Below, one piece after another: positions 49,196-63,894 of a DNA stretch of 64,000 nucleotides (within the stretch, counting starts at the first letter, position 1; each line of letters begins with the position of its first letter). The notes under the pieces were generated by a model. The model was given only the letters and a program-made list of their open reading frames with translations, did not search any database and was not told where the DNA came from. The stretch lies in assembly GCA_949318235.1 (NCBI GenBank), contig OX439134.1:24066662-24130661 (forward strand), given 5' to 3'. This DNA comes from Ecdyonurus torrentis. Its lineage: Eukaryota; Arthropoda; Insecta; Ephemeroptera; Heptageniidae. The position numbers and the translations under genes were made by a program.

Positions 49196-51591
49196 TAGCA
49201 TTGTAGCTAATATAAAGAATATAAAAGTTTGTAACTCGAGTTCCAATTGAGATAGAAATGTGCAGTTTTGAAATAAAGTGATGCAAAACGCTCTTTAGTA
49301 CTAAATTCACCTCTAAAAACAAAATTGAGAAAAATAATTTTTCAAAAAAAATTGTGTTTTTCAGATTCTGAAAACGATTTTTGATGATATCTCAGAAACT
49401 AATAATGCTACAGACTTACGGTTTGAACTGAAATGTATCACTTTGAAATGTCTTATGAAAAGTTTATTACACTTTAGTCGGAAAAAATTAAACTTTCTCA
49501 GTTTTTGAGAATTTTCGTATTTTCTTACCGAAGTCTATAGCATTGTAGCCCATATGAAGAAAAAAAAAGTTTGTAACTCGAGTTCTAATTTAGATGGAAA
49601 GTTACGGTTTTGAAATAAAGTGATGCAAAACGCTCTTTAGTACTAAATTCACCTCTAGAAACAAAATTGAGAAAAATAATTTTTCAAAAAAAATTGTGTT
49701 TTTCAGATTCTGAAAACGATTTTTGATGATATCTCAGAAACTAATAATGCTACAGACTTACGGTTTGAACTGAAATGTATCACTTTGAAATGTCTTATGA
49801 AAAGTTTATTACACTTTAGTCGCAAAAAATAAAACTTTCTCAGTTTTTGAGAATTTTCGTATTTTCTTACCGAAGTCTATAGCATTGTAGCCCATATGAA
49901 GAAGAAAAAAAGTTTGTAACTCGAGTTCTAATTTAGATGAAAAGTTGCGGTTTTGAAATAAAGTGATGCAAAACGCTCTTTAGTACTTAATTTACCTCTA
50001 GAAACAAAATTGAGAAAAATAATTTTAAAAAAAAAATTGTGTTTTTGAGATTCTGAAAACGATTTTTGATGATATCTCAGAAACTAATAATGCTACAGAC
50101 TTACGGTTTGAACTGAAATGTATCACTTTGAAATGTCTTATGAAAAGTTTATTACACTTTAGTCGGAAAAAATTAAACTTTCTCAGTTTTTGAGAATTTT
50201 CGTATTTTCTTACCGAAGTCTATAGCATTGTAGCCCATATGAAGAAAAAAAAAAGTTTGTAACTCGAGTTCTTATTTAGATGGAAAGTTACGGTTTTGAA
50301 ATAAAGTGATGCAAAACGCTCTTTAGTACTAAATTCACCTCTAAAAACAAAATTGAGAAAAATAATTTTTCAAAAAAAATTGTGTTTTTCAGATTCTGAA
50401 AACGATTTTTGATGATATCTCAGAAACTAATAATGCTACAGACTTACGGTTTGAACTGAAATGTATCACTTTGAAATGTCTTATGAAAAGTTTATTACAC
50501 TTTAGTCGCAAAAAATAAAACTTTCTCAGTTTTTGAGAAGTTTCGTATTTTCTTACCGAAGTCTATAGCATTGTAGCCCATATGAAGAATAAAAAAGTTT
50601 GTAACTCGAGTTCTAATTTAGATGGAAAGTTGCAGTTTTGAAATAAAGTGATGCAAAACGCTCTTTAGTACTAAATTCACCTCTTGAAACAAAATTGAGA
50701 AAAATAATTTTAAAAAAAAAATTGTGTTTTTGAGATTCTGAAAACGATTTTTGATGATATCTCAGAAACTAATAATGCTACAGACTTACGGTTTGAACTG
50801 AAATGTATCACTTTGAAATGTCTTATGAAAAGTTTATTACACTTTAGTCGGAAAAAATAAAACTTTCTCAGTTTTTGAGAATTTTCATATTTTTTTACCG
50901 AAGTCTATAGCATTGTAGCCCATATGAAGAAGAAAAAAGTTTGTAACTCGAGTTCTAATTGAGATGGAACATTGCGGTTTTGAAATAAAGTGATGCAAAA
51001 CGCTTTTTAGTACTTAATTTACCTCTAGAAACAAAATTGAGAAAAATAATTTTTTAAAAAAAATTTTGTTTTTCAGATTCTGAAAACGATTTTTGATGAT
51101 ATCTCAGAAACTAATAATGCTACAGACTTACGGTTTACACTGAAATGTATCACTTTGAAATGTCTTATGAAAAGTTTATTACATTTTAGTCGCAAAAAAT
51201 AAAACTTTCTCAGTTTTTGAGAATTTTCGTATTTTCTTACCAAAGTCTATAGCATTGTAGCCCATATGAAGAAAAAAAAAATTTGTAACTCGAGTTCTAA
51301 TTTAGATGGAAAGTTGCGGTTTTGAAATAAAGTGATGCAAAACGCTCTTTAGTACTAAATTCACCTCTAAAAACAAAATTGAGAAAAATAATTTTTCAAA
51401 AAAAATTGTGTTTTTCAGATTCTGAAAACGATTTTTGATGATATCTCAGAAACTAATAATGCTACAGACTTACGGTTTGAACTGAAATGTATCACTTTGA
51501 AATGTCTTATGAAAAGTTTATTACACTTTAGTCGCAAAAAATAAAACTTTTTCAGTTTTTGAAAATTTTAGTCTTTTCTTACCGAAGTCTA
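49196..51591. repeat. 7-monomer HOR, copy 2 (m145-m151), 2,396 bp
   Basis: Starts are 49196, 49538, 49880, 50223, 50566, 50908 and 51250. It matches m133-m138 at a 4,107-base offset, including gttcttattt and gagaagtttcg (46429 and 50536). The last monomer keeps the m139 head (aaaaaaaatttgtaact) but switches to another body after about 51300 and ends in a type-2 tail. Confidence 0.92.
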
Positions 51592-54500
51592 TAGCATTGT
51601 AGCTAATATAAAGAATATAAAAGTTTGTAACTCGAGTTCCAATTGAGATAGAAAGTTGCAGTTTTGAAATAAAGTGATGCAAAACGCTCTTTAGTACTAA
51701 ATTCACCTCTAAAAACAAAATTGAGAAAAATAATTTTTTAAAAAAAATTTTGTTTTTCAGATTCTGAAAACGATTTTTGATGATATCTCAGAAACTAATA
51801 ATGCTACAGACTTACGGTTTACACTGAAATGTATCACTTTGAAAAGTCTTATGAAAAGTTTATTACATTTTAGTCGCAAAAAATAAAACTTTCTCAGTTT
51901 TTGAGAATTTTCGTATTTTCTTACCGAAGTCTATAGCATTGTAGCCCATATGAAGAAGAAAAAAGTTTGTAACTCGAGTTCTAATTTAGATGGAAAGTTG
52001 CGGTTTTGAAATAAAGTGATGCAAAACGCTTTTTACTACTTAATTTACCTCTAGAAACAAAATTGAGAAAAATAATTTTTTTAAAAAAATTGTGTTTTTG
52101 AGATTCTGAAAACGATTTTTGATGATATCTCAGAAACTAATAATGCTACAGACTTACGGTTTGAACTGAAATGTATCACTTTGAAATGTCTTATGAAAAG
52201 TTTATTACACTTAAGTCGCAAAAAATAAAACTTTTTCAGTTTTTGAAAATTTTAGTCTTTTCTTACCGAAGTCTATAGCATTGTAGCTAATATAAAGAAT
52301 ATAAAAGTTTGTAACTCGAGTTCCAATTGAGATAGAAAGTTGCAGTTTTGAAATAAAGTGATGCAAAACGTTCTATAGTTTTAAATTCACCTCTAGAAAA
52401 CAAATTGAGAAAAAAAATTTTTCCAAAAAAATTGTGTTTTTCAGATTCTGAAAACGATTTTTGATGATATCTCAGAAACTAATAATGCTACGGACTTACG
52501 GTTTGAACTGAAATGCATCACTTTGAAATGTCTTATGAAAAGTTTATTACACTTTAGTCGCAAAAAATAAAACTTTCTCAGTTTTTGAGAATTTTCGTAT
52601 TTTCTTACCGAAGTCTATAGCATTGTAGCCCATATGAAGAAAAAAAAAGTTTGTAACTTGAGTTCCAATTGAGATAGAAAGTTGCAGTTTTAAAATAAAG
52701 TGATGCAAAACATTCTATAGTACTAAATTCACCTCTAGAAACAAAATTGAGAAAAAAAAAATTCCAAAAAAATTGTGTTTTTCAGATTCTGAAAACGATT
52801 TTTGATGATATCTCAGAAACTAATGATGCTACAGACTTACGGTTTGAACTGAAATGTATCACTTTGAAATGTCTTATGAAAAGTTTATTACACTTTAGTC
52901 ACAAAAAATAAAACTTTCTCAGTTTTTGAGAATTTTCGTATTTTCTTACCGAAGTCTATAGCATTGTAGCCCATATGAAGAAGAAAAAAGTTTGTAACTC
53001 GAGTTCTAATTTAGATGGAAAGTTGCGGTTTTGAAATAAAGTGATGCAAAACGTTCTATAGTACTAAATTCACCTCTAGAAACAAAATTGAGAAAAATAA
53101 TTTTTCAAAAAAATTGTGTTTTCGAGATTCTGAAAACGATTTTTGATGATATCTCAGAAACTAATAATGCTACAGACTTACGGTTTGAACTGAAATGTAT
53201 CACTTTGAAATGTCTTATGAAAAGTTTATTACACTTAAGTCACAAAAAATAAAACTTTTTCAGTTTTTGAAAATTTTAGTCTTTTCTTACCGAAGTCTAT
53301 AGCATTGTAGCTAATATAAAGAATATAAAAGTTTGTAACTCGAGTTCCAATTGAGATAGAAAGTTGCAGTTTTGAAGTAAAGTGATGCAAAACGTTCTAT
53401 AGTTTTAAATTCACCTCTAGAAAAAAAATTGAGAAAAAAAAATTTTCCAAAAAAATTGCGTTTTTCAGATTCTGAAAACGATTTTTGATGATATCTCAGA
53501 AACTAATGATGCTACAGACTTACGGTTTGAACTGAAATGTATAACTTTGAAATGTCTTATGAAAAGTTTATTACATTTTAGTCGCAAAAAATAAAACTTT
53601 CTCAGTTTTTGAGAATTTTCGTATTTTCTTACCGAAGTCTATAGCATTGTAGCCCATATGAAGAAGAAAAAAGTTTGTAACTTGAGTTCCAATTGAGATA
53701 AAAAGTTGCGGTTTTGAAATAAAGTGATGCAAAACGCTCTTTAGTACTTAATTTACCTCTAGAAACAAAATTGAGAAAAATAATTTTTCAAAAAAAATTG
53801 GGTTTTTGAGATTCTGAAAACGATTTTTAATGATATCTCAGAAACTAATAATGCTACAGACTTACGGTTTGAACTGAAATGTATCACTTTGAAATGTCTT
53901 ATGAAAAGTTTATTACATTTTAGTCGCAAAAAATAAAACTTTCTCAGTTTTTGAGAATTTTCGTATTTTCTTACCGAAGTCTATAGCATTGTAGCCCATA
54001 TGAAGAAGAAAAAAGTTTGTAACTCGAGTTCTAATTGAGATGGAACATTGCGGTTTTGAAATAAAGTGATGCAAAACGCTCTTTAGTACTAAATTCACCT
54101 CTAGAAACAAAATTGAGAAAAAAAAATTCCAAAAAAATTGTGTTTTTCAGATTTTGAAAACGATTTTTGATGATATCTCAGAAACTAATGATGCTACAGA
54201 CTTACGGTTTGAACTGAAATGTATCACTTTGAAATGTCTTATGAAAAGTTTATTACACTTTAGTCGCAAAAAATAAACTTTCTCAGTTTTTGAGAATTTT
54301 CGTATTTTCTTACCGAAGTCTATAGCATTGTAGCCCATATGAAGAAGAAAAAAGTTTGTAACTCGAGTTCTAATTTAGATGGAAAGTTGCGGTTTTGAAA
54401 TAAAGTGATGCAAAACGCTCTTTAGTACTTAATTTACCTCTAGAAACAAAATTGAGAAAAATAATTTTAAAAAAAAAATTGTGTTTTTGAGATTCTGAAA

Positions 54501-57500
54501 ACGATTTTTGATGATATCTCAGAAACTAATAATGCTACAGACTTACGGTTTGAACTGAAATGTATCACTTTGAAATGTCTTATGAAAAGTTTATTACACT
54601 TTAGTCGCAAAAAATAAAACTTTCTCAGTTTTTGAGAATTTTCGTATTTTCTTACCGAAGTCTATAGCATTGTAGCCCATATGAAGAAGAAAAAAGTTTG
54701 TAACTCGAGTTCTAATTTAGATGGAAAGTTGCGGTTTTGAAATAAAGTGATGCAAAACGCTCTTTAGTACTTAATTTACCTCTAGAAACAAAATTGAGAA
54801 AAATAATTTTAAAAAAAAAATTGTGTTTTTGAGATTCTGAAAACGATTTTTGATGATATCTCAGAAACTAATAATGCTACAGACTTACGGTTTGAACTGA
54901 AATGTATCACTTTGAAATGTCTTATAAAAAGTTTATTACACTTTAGTCGGAAAAAATAAAACTTTCTCAGTTTTTGAGAATTTTCGTATTTTTTTACCGA
55001 AGTCTATAGCATTGTAGCCCATATGAAGAAGAAAAAAGTTTGTAACTCGAGTTCTAATTGAGATGGAACATTGCGGTTTTGAAATAAAGTGATGCAAAAC
55101 GCTCTTTAGTACTAAATTCACCTCTAGAAACAAAATTGAGAAAAATAATTTTTTAAAAAAAAATTTGTTTTTCAGATTCTGAAAACGATTTTTGATGATA
55201 TCTCAGAAACTAATAATGCTACAGACTTACGGTTTACACTGAAATGTATCACTTTGAAATGTCTTATGAAAAGTTTATTACATTTTAGTCGCAAAAAATA
55301 AAACTTTCTCAGTTTTTGAGAATTTTCGTATTTTCTTACCAAAGTCTATAGCATTGTAGCTAATATAAAGAATATAAAAGTTTGTAACTCGAGTTCCAAT
55401 TGAGATAGAAAGTTGCAGTTTTGAAATAAAGTGATGCAAAACGCTTTTTAGTACTAAATTCACCTCTAGAAACAAAATTGAGAAAAAAAAATTTTCCAAA
55501 AAAAAAGTGTTTTTCAGATTCTGAAAACGATTTTTGATGATATCTCAGAAACTAATAATGCTACAGACTTACGGTTTGAACTGAAATGTATCACTTTGAA
55601 ATGTCTTATGAAAAGTTTATTACACTTTAGTCGCAAAAAATAAAACTTTCTCAGTTTTTGAGAATTTTCGTATTTTCTTACCGAAGTCTATAGCATTGTA
55701 GCCCATATGAAGAAGAAAAAAGTTTGTAACTCGAGTTCTAATTTAGATGAAAAGTTGCGGTTTTGAAATAAAGTGATGCAAAACGCTCTTTAGTACTTAA
55801 TTTACCTCTAGAAACAAAATTGAGAAAAATAATTTTAAAAAAAAAATTGTGTTTTTGAGATTCTGAAAACGATTTTTGATGATATCTCAGAAACTAATAA
55901 TGCTACAGACTTACGGTTTGAACTGAAATGTATCACTTTGAAATGTCTTATGAAAAGTTTATTACACTTTAGTCGGAAAAAATTAAACTTTCTCAGTTTT
56001 TGAGAATTTTCGTATTTTCTTACCGAAGTCTATAGCATTGTAGCCCATATGAAGAAAAAAAAAGTTTGTAACTCGAGTTCTAATTTAGATGGAAAGTTAC
56101 GGTTTTGAAATAAAGTGATGCAAAACGCTCTTTAGTACTAAATTCACCTCTAGAAACAAAATTGAGAAAAATAATTTTTCAAAAAAAATTGTGTTTTTCA
56201 GATTCTGAAAACGATTTTTGATGATATCTCAGAAACTAATATTGCTACAGACTTACGGTTTGAACTGAAATGTATCACTTTGAAATGTCTTATGAAAAGT
56301 TTATTACACTTTAGTCGCAAAAAATAAAACTTTCTCAGTTTTTGAGAATTTTCGTATTTTCTTACCGCAGTCTATAGCATTGTAGCCCATATGAAGAAGA
56401 AAAAAGTTTGTAACTCGAGTTCTAATTTAGATGGAAAGTTGCGGTTTTGAAATAAAGTGATGCAAAACGCTCTTTAGTACTTAATTTACCTCTAGAAACA
56501 AAATTGAGAAAAATAATTTTAAAAAAAAAATTGTGTTTTTGAGATTCTGAAAACGATTTTTGATGATATCTCAGAAACTAATAATGCTACAGACTTACGG
56601 TTTGAACTGAAATGTATCACTTTGAAATGTCTTATGAAAAGTTTATTACACTTTAGTCGGAAAAAATAAAACTTTCTCAGTTTTTGAGAATTTTCGTATT
56701 TTTTTACCGAAGTCTATAGCATTGTAGCCCATATGAAGAAGAAAAAAGTTTGTAACTCGAGTTCTAATTGAGATTGAACATTGCGGTTTTGAAATAAAGT
56801 GATGCAAAACGCTCTTTAGTACTAAATTCACCTCTAGAAACAAAATTGAGAAAAATAATTTTTTAAAAAAAAATTTGTTTTTCAGATTCTGAAAACGATT
56901 TTTGATGATATCTCAGAAACTAATAATGCTACAGACTTACGGTTTACACTGAAATGTATCACTTTGAAATGTCTTATGAAAAGTTTATTACACTTTAGTC
57001 GGAAAAAATAAAACTTTCTCAGTTTTTGAGAATTTTCGTATTTTTTTACCGAAGTCTATAGCATTGTAGCCCATATGAAGAAGAAAAAAGTTTGTAACTC
57101 GAGTTCTAATTGAGATGGAACATTGCGGTTTTGAAATAAAGTGATGCAAAACGCTCTTTAGTACTAAATTCACCTCTAGAAACAAAATTGAGAAAATTAA
57201 TTTTTTAAAAAAAATTTTGTTTTTCAGATTCTGAAAACGATTTTTGATGATATCTCAGAAACTAATAATGCTACAGACTTACGGTTTACACTGAAATGTA
57301 TCACTTTGAAATGTCTTATGAAAAGTTTATTACATTTTAGTCGCAAAAAATAAAACTTTCTCAGTTTTTGAGAATTTTCGTATTTTCTTACCGAAATCTA
57401 TAGCATTGTAGCCCATATGAAGAAGAAAAAAGTTTGTAACTCGAGTTCTAATTTAGATGGAAAGTTGCGGTTTTGAAATAAAGTGATGCAAAACGCTTTT

Positions 57501-59112
57501 TAGTACTTAATTTACCTCTAGAAACAAAATTGAGAAAAATAATTTTTTTAAAAAAATTGTGTTTTTGAGATTCTGAAAACGATTTTTGATGTTATCTCAG
57601 AAACTAATAATGCTACAGACTTACGGTTTGAACTGAAATGTATCACTTTGAAATGTCTTATGAAAAGTTTATTACACTTAAGTCGCAAAAAATAAAACTT
57701 TTTCAGTTTTTGAAAATTTTAGTCTTTTCTTACCGAAGTCTATAGCATTGTAGCTAATATAAAGAATATAAAAGTTTGTAACTCGAGTTCCAATTGAGAT
57801 AGAAAGTTGCAGTTTTGAAATAAAGTGATGCAAAACGTTCTATAGTTTTAAATTCACCTCTAGAAAAAAAATTGAGAAAAAAATTTTTTCCAAAAAAATT
57901 GTGTTTTTCAGATTCTGAAAACGATTTTTGATGATATCTCAGAAACTAATAATGCTACAGACTTACGGTTTACACTGAAATGTATCACTTTGAAATGTCT
58001 TATGAAAAGTTTATTACATTTTAGTCGCAAAAAATAAAACTTTCTCAGTTTTTGAGAATTTTCGTATTTTCTTACCGAAATCTATAGCATTGTAGCCCAT
58101 ATGAAGAAAAAAAAAGTTTGTAACTCGAGTTCTAATTTAGATGGAAAGTTACGGTTTTGAAATAAAGTGATGCAAAACGCTCTTTAGTACTAAATTCACC
58201 TCTAGAAACAAAATTGAGAAAAATAATTTTTCAAAAAAAATTGTGTTTTTCAGATTCTGAAAACGATTTTTGATGATATCTCAGAAACTAATAATGCTAC
58301 AGACTTACGGTTTGAACTGAAATGTATCACTTTGAAATGTCTTATGAAAAGTTTATTACACTTTAGTCGCAAAAAATAAAACTTTCTCAGTTTTTGAGAA
58401 TTTTCGTATTTTCTTACCGCAGTCTATAGCATTGTAGCCCATATGAAGAAGAAAAAAGTTTGTAACTCGAGTTCTAATTTAGATGGAAAGTTGCGGTTTT
58501 GAAATAAAGTGATGCAAAACGCTCTTTAGTACTTAATTTACCTCTAGAAACAAAATTGAGAAAAATAATTTTAAAAAAAAAATTGTGTTTTTGAGATTCT
58601 GAAAACGATTTTTGATGATATCTCAGAAACTAATAATGCTACAGACTTACGGTTTGAACTGAAATGTATCACTTTGAAATGTCTTATGAAAAGTTTATTA
58701 CACTTTAGTCGGAAAAAATAAAACTTTCTCAGTTTTTGAGAATTTTCGTATTTTTTTACCGAAGTCTATAGCATTGTAGCCCATATGAAGAAGAAAAAAG
58801 TTTGTAACTCGAGTTCTAATTGAGATTGAACATTGCGGTTTTGAAATAAAATGTGATGCAAAACGCTCTTTAGTACTAAATTCACCTCTAGAAACAAAAT
58901 TGAGAAAAATAATTTTTTAAAAAAAATTTTGTTTTTCAGATTCTGAAAACGATTTTTGATGATATCTCAGAAACTAATAATGCTACAGACTTACGGTTTA
59001 CACTGAAATGTATCACTTTGAAATGTCTTATGAAAAGTTTATTACACTTTAGTCGCAAAAAATAAAACTTTCTCAGTTTTTGAGAATTTTCGTATTTTCT
59101 TACCGAAGTCTA
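51592..59112. repeat. Monomers m152-m173, irregular region
   Basis: Starts run from 51592 to 58769. No unit of two or more monomers is tandemly doubled here. m153-m157 follow the M A B C D order with private changes (for example ctactta near 52036 and gtcacaaaa at 52899 and 53241). From m159 the classes of the terminal 7-mer appear in partial runs: m162-m163, m165-m167 and m171-m173. Oddities include gatgttatc at 57588 and an AT insertion near 58850 that makes m173 344 bases long. Confidence 0.85.
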
Positions 59113-61503
59113 TAGCATTGTAGCCCATATGAAGAAGAAAAAAGTTTGTAACTCGAGTTCTAATTGAGATGGAACATTGCGGTTTTGAAATAAAGTGATG
59201 CAAAACGCTCTTTAGTACTAAATTCACCTCTAGAAACAAAATTGAGAAAAAAAAATTCCAAAAAAATTGTGTTTTTCAGATTTTGAAAACGATTTTTGAT
59301 GATATCTCAGAAACTAATGATGCTACAGACTTACGGTTTGAACTGAAATGTATCACTTTGAAATGTCTTATGAAAAGTTTATTACACTTTAGTCGCAAAA
59401 AATAAACTTTCTCAGTTTTTGAGAATTTTCGTATTTTCTTACCGAAGTCTATAGCATTGTAGCCCATATGAAGAAGAAAAAAGTTTGTAACTCGAGTTCT
59501 AATTGAGATGGAACATTGCGGTTTTGAAATAAAGTGATGCAAAACGCTCTTTAGTACTAAATTCACCTCTAGAAACAAAATTGAGAAAAATAATTTTTTA
59601 AAAAAAATTTTGTTTTTCAGATTCTGAAAACGATTTTTGATGATATCTCAGAAACTAATAATGCTACAGACTTACGGTTTACACTGAAATGTATCACTTT
59701 GAAATGTCTTATGAAAAGTTTATTACATTTTAGTCGCAAAAAATAAAACTTTCTCAGTTTTTGAGAATTTTCGTATTTTCTTACCAAAGTCTATAGCATT
59801 GTAGCTAATATAAAGAATATAAAAGTTTGTAACTCGAGTTCCAATTGAGATAGAAAGTTGCAGTTTTGAAATAAAGTGATGCAAAACGCTTTTTAGTACT
59901 AAATTCACCTCTAGAAACAAAATTGAGAAAAAAAAATTTTCCAAAAAAAAAGTGTTTTTCAGATTCTGAAAACGATTTTTGATGATATCTCAGAAACTAA
60001 TAATGCTACAGACTTACGGTTTGAACTGAAATGTATCACTTTGAAATGTCTTATGAAAAGTTTATTACACTTTAGTCGCAAAAAATAAAACTTTCTCAGT
60101 TTTTGAGAATTTTCGTATTTTCTTACCGAAGTCTATAGCATTGTAGCCCATATGAAGAAGAAAAAAGTTTGTAACTCGAGTTCTAATTTAGATGGAAAGT
60201 TACGGTTTTGAAATAAAGTGATGCAAAACGCTCTTTAGTACTAAATTCACCTCTAGAAACAAAATTGAGAAAAATAATTTTTCAAAAAAAATTGTGTTTT
60301 TCAGATTCTGAAAACGATTTTTGATGATATCTCAGAAACTAATAATGCTACAGACTTACGGTTTGAACTGAAATGTATCACTTTGAAATGTCTTATGAAA
60401 AGTTTATTACACTTTAGTCGCAAAAAATAAAACTTTCTCAGTTTTTGAGAATTTTCGTATTTTCTTACCGCAGTCTATAGCATTGTAGCCCATATGAAGA
60501 AGAAAAAAGTTTGTAACTCGAGTTCTAATTTAGATGGAAAGTTGCGGTTTTGAAATAAAGTGATGCAAAACGCTCTTTAGTACTTAATTTACCTCTAGAA
60601 ACAAAATTGAGAAAAATAATTTTAAAAAAAAAATTGTGTTTTTGAGATTCTGAAAACGATTTTTGATGATATCTCAGAAACTAATAATGCTACAGACTTA
60701 CGGTTTGAACTGAAATGTATCACTTTGAAATGTCTTATGAAAAGTTTATTACACTTTAGTCGGAAAAAATAAAACTTTCTCAGTTTTTGAGAATTTTCGT
60801 ATTTTTTTACCGAAGTCTATAGCATTGTAGCCCATATGAAGAAGAAAAAAGTTTGTAACTCGAGTTCTAATTGAGATTGAACATTGCGGTTTTGAAATAA
60901 AGTGATGCAAAACGCTCTTTAGTACTAAATTCACCTCTAGAAACAAAATTGAGAAAAATAATTTTTTAAAAAAAATTTTGTTTTTCAGATTCTGAAAACG
61001 ATTTTTGATGATATCTCAGAAACTAATAATGCTACAGACTTACGGTTTACACTGAAATGTATCACTTTGAAATGTCTTATGAAAAGTTTATTACACTTTA
61101 GTCGGAAAAAATAAAACTTTCTCAGTTTTTGAGAATTTTCGTATTTTTTTACCGAAGTCTATAGCATTGTAGCCCATATGAAGAAGAAAAAAGTTTGTAA
61201 CTCGAGTTCTAATTGAGATGGAACATTGCGGTTTTGAAATAAAGTGATGCAAAACGCTCTTTAGTACTAAATTCACCTCTAGAAACAAAATTGAGAAAAA
61301 TAATTTTTTAAAAAAAATTTTGTTTTTCAGATTCTGAAAACGATTTTTGATGATATCTCAGAAACTAATAATGCTACAGACTTACGGTTTACACTGAAAT
61401 GTATCACTTTGAAATGTCTTATGAAAAGTTTATTACACTTTAGTCGCAAAAAATAAAACTTTCTCAGTTTTTGAGAATTTTCGTATTTTCTTACCGAAGT
61501 CTA
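59113..61503. repeat. 7-monomer HOR, copy A (m174-m180), 2,391 bp
   Basis: Starts are 59113, 59452, 59794, 60136, 60478, 60820 and 61162. Markers are cagattttg with the shortened aaaataaactttc (m174), a ccaaag tail (m175), a T head with gcttttt (m176), agttacgg with a ccgcag tail (m177) and gagattgaac (m179). This order recurs in copy B. Confidence 0.93.
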
Positions 61504-63894
61504 TAGCATTGTAGCCCATATGAAGAAGAAAAAAGTTTGTAACTCGAGTTCTAATTGAGATGGAACATTGCGGTTTTGAAATAAAGTGATGCAAAACGCT
61601 CTTTAGTACTAAATTCACCTCTAGAAACAAAATTGAGAAAAAAAAATTCCAAAAAAATTGTGTTTTTCAGATTTTGAAAACGATTTTTGATGATATCTCA
61701 GAAACTAATGATGCTACAGACTTACGGTTTGAACTGAAATGTATCACTTTGAAATGTCTTATGAAAAGTTTATTACACTTTAGTCGCAAAAAATAAACTT
61801 TCTCAGTTTTTGAGAATTTTCGTATTTTCTTACCGAAGTCTATAGCATTGTAGCCCATATGAAGAAGAAAAAAGTTTGTAACTCGAGTTCTAATTGAGAT
61901 GGAACATTGCGGTTTTGAAATAAAGTGATGCAAAACGCTCTTTAGTACTAAATTCACCTCTAGAAACAAAATTGAGAAAAATAATTTTTTAAAAAAAATT
62001 TTGTTTTTCAGATTCTGAAAACGATTTTTGATGATATCTCAGAAACTAATAATGCTACAGACTTACGGTTTACACTGAAATGTATCACTTTGAAATGTCT
62101 TATGAAAAGTTTATTACATTTTAGTCGCAAAAAATAAAACTTTCTCAGTTTTTGAGAATTTTCGTATTTTCTTACCAAAGTCTATAGCATTGTAGCTAAT
62201 ATAAAGAATATAAAAGTTTGTAACTCGAGTTCCAATTGAGATAGAAAGTTGCAGTTTTGAAATAAAGTGATGCAAAACGCTTTTTAGTACTAAATTCACC
62301 TCTAGAAACAAAATTGAGAAAAAAAAATTTTCCAAAAAAAAAGTGTTTTTCAGATTCTGAAAACGATTTTTGATGATATCTCAGAAACTAATAATGCTAC
62401 AGACTTACGGTTTGAACTGAAATGTATCACTTTGAAATGTCTTATGAAAAGTTTATTACACTTTAGTCGCAAAAAATAAAACTTTCTCAGTTTTTGAGAA
62501 TTTTCGTATTTTCTTACCGAAGTCTATAGCATTGTAGCCCATATGAAGAAGAAAAAAGTTTGTAACTCGAGTTCTAATTTAGATGGAAAGTTACGGTTTT
62601 GAAATAAAGTGATGCAAAACGCTCTTTAGTACTAAATTCACCTCTAGAAACAAAATTGAGAAAAATAATTTTTCAAAAAAAATTGTGTTTTTCAGATTCT
62701 GAAAACGATTTTTGATGATATCTCAGAAACTAATAATGCTACAGACTTACGGTTTGAACTGAAATGTATCACTTTGAAATGTCTTATGAAAAGTTTATTA
62801 CACTTTAGTCGCAAAAAATAAAACTTTCTCAGTTTTTGAGAATTTTCGTATTTTCTTACCGCAGTCTATAGCATTGTAGCCCATATGAAGAAGAAAAAAG
62901 TTTGTAACTCGAGTTCTAATTTAGATGGAAAGTTGCGGTTTTGAAATAAAGTGATGCAAAACGCTCTTTAGTACTTAATTTACCTCTAGAAACAAAATTG
63001 AGAAAAATAATTTTAAAAAAAAAATTGTGTTTTTGAGATTCTGAAAACGATTTTTGATGATATCTCAGAAACTAATAATGCTACAGACTTACGGTTTGAA
63101 CTGAAATGTATCACTTTGAAATGTCTTATGAAAAGTTTATTACACTTTAGTCGGAAAAAATAAAACTTTCTCAGTTTTTGAGAATTTTCGTATTTTTTTA
63201 CCGAAGTCTATAGCATTGTAGCCCATATGAAGAAGAAAAAAGTTTGTAACTCGAGTTCTAATTGAGATTGAACATTGCGGTTTTGAAATAAAGTGATGCA
63301 AAACGCTCTTTAGTACTAAATTCACCTCTAGAAACAAAATTGAGAAAAATAATTTTTTAAAAAAAATTTTGTTTTTCAGATTCTGAAAACGATTTTTGAT
63401 GATATCTCAGAAACTAATAATGCTACAGACTTACGGTTTACACTGAAATGTATCACTTTGAAATGTCTTATGAAAAGTTTATTACACTTTAGTCGGAAAA
63501 AATAAAACTTTCTCAGTTTTTGAGAATTTTCGTATTTTTTTACCGAAGTCTATAGCATTGTAGCCCATATGAAGAAGAAAAAAGTTTGTAACTCGAGTTC
63601 TAATTGAGATGGAACATTGCGGTTTTGAAATAAAGTGATGCAAAACGCTCTTTAGTACTAAATTCACCTCTAGAAACAAAATTGAGAAAATTAATTTTTT
63701 AAAAAAAATTTTGTTTTTCAGATTCTGAAAACGATTTTTGATGATATCTCAGAAACTAATAATGCTACAGACTTACGGTTTACACTGAAATGTATCACTT
63801 TGAAATGTCTTATGAAAAGTTTATTACATTTTAGTCGCAAAAAATAAAACTTTCTCAGTTTTTGAGAATTTTCGTATTTTCTTACCGAAATCTA
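61504..63894. repeat. 7-monomer HOR, copy B (m181-m187), 2,391 bp
   Basis: Starts are 61504, 61843, 62185, 62527, 62869, 63211 and 63553. The first six match copy A almost base for base by eye. The last (m187) has gaaaattaatt, ttacattttag and a ccgaaatc tail, matching m168 at 57059 rather than m180, so the series leaves the 7-mer pattern here. Confidence 0.92.

Noticed and set aside
58845..58860. Apparent insertion ataaaatgtgatgc read as a mobile-element footprint
   Set aside because: It is only a 2-base AT insertion, with no target-site duplication or element sequence; slippage explains it.
614..63679. About 50 minus-strand open frames of 63-100 codons, nearly identical to one another, recurring at monomer or HOR spacing
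   Set aside because: They are one reading frame of the satellite, open in the monomer pairs whose variants lack stops. The ones I checked begin with TTG rather than ATG, run across the monomer boundary, have no recognisable domain, and vanish when A-tract lengths or single bases change.
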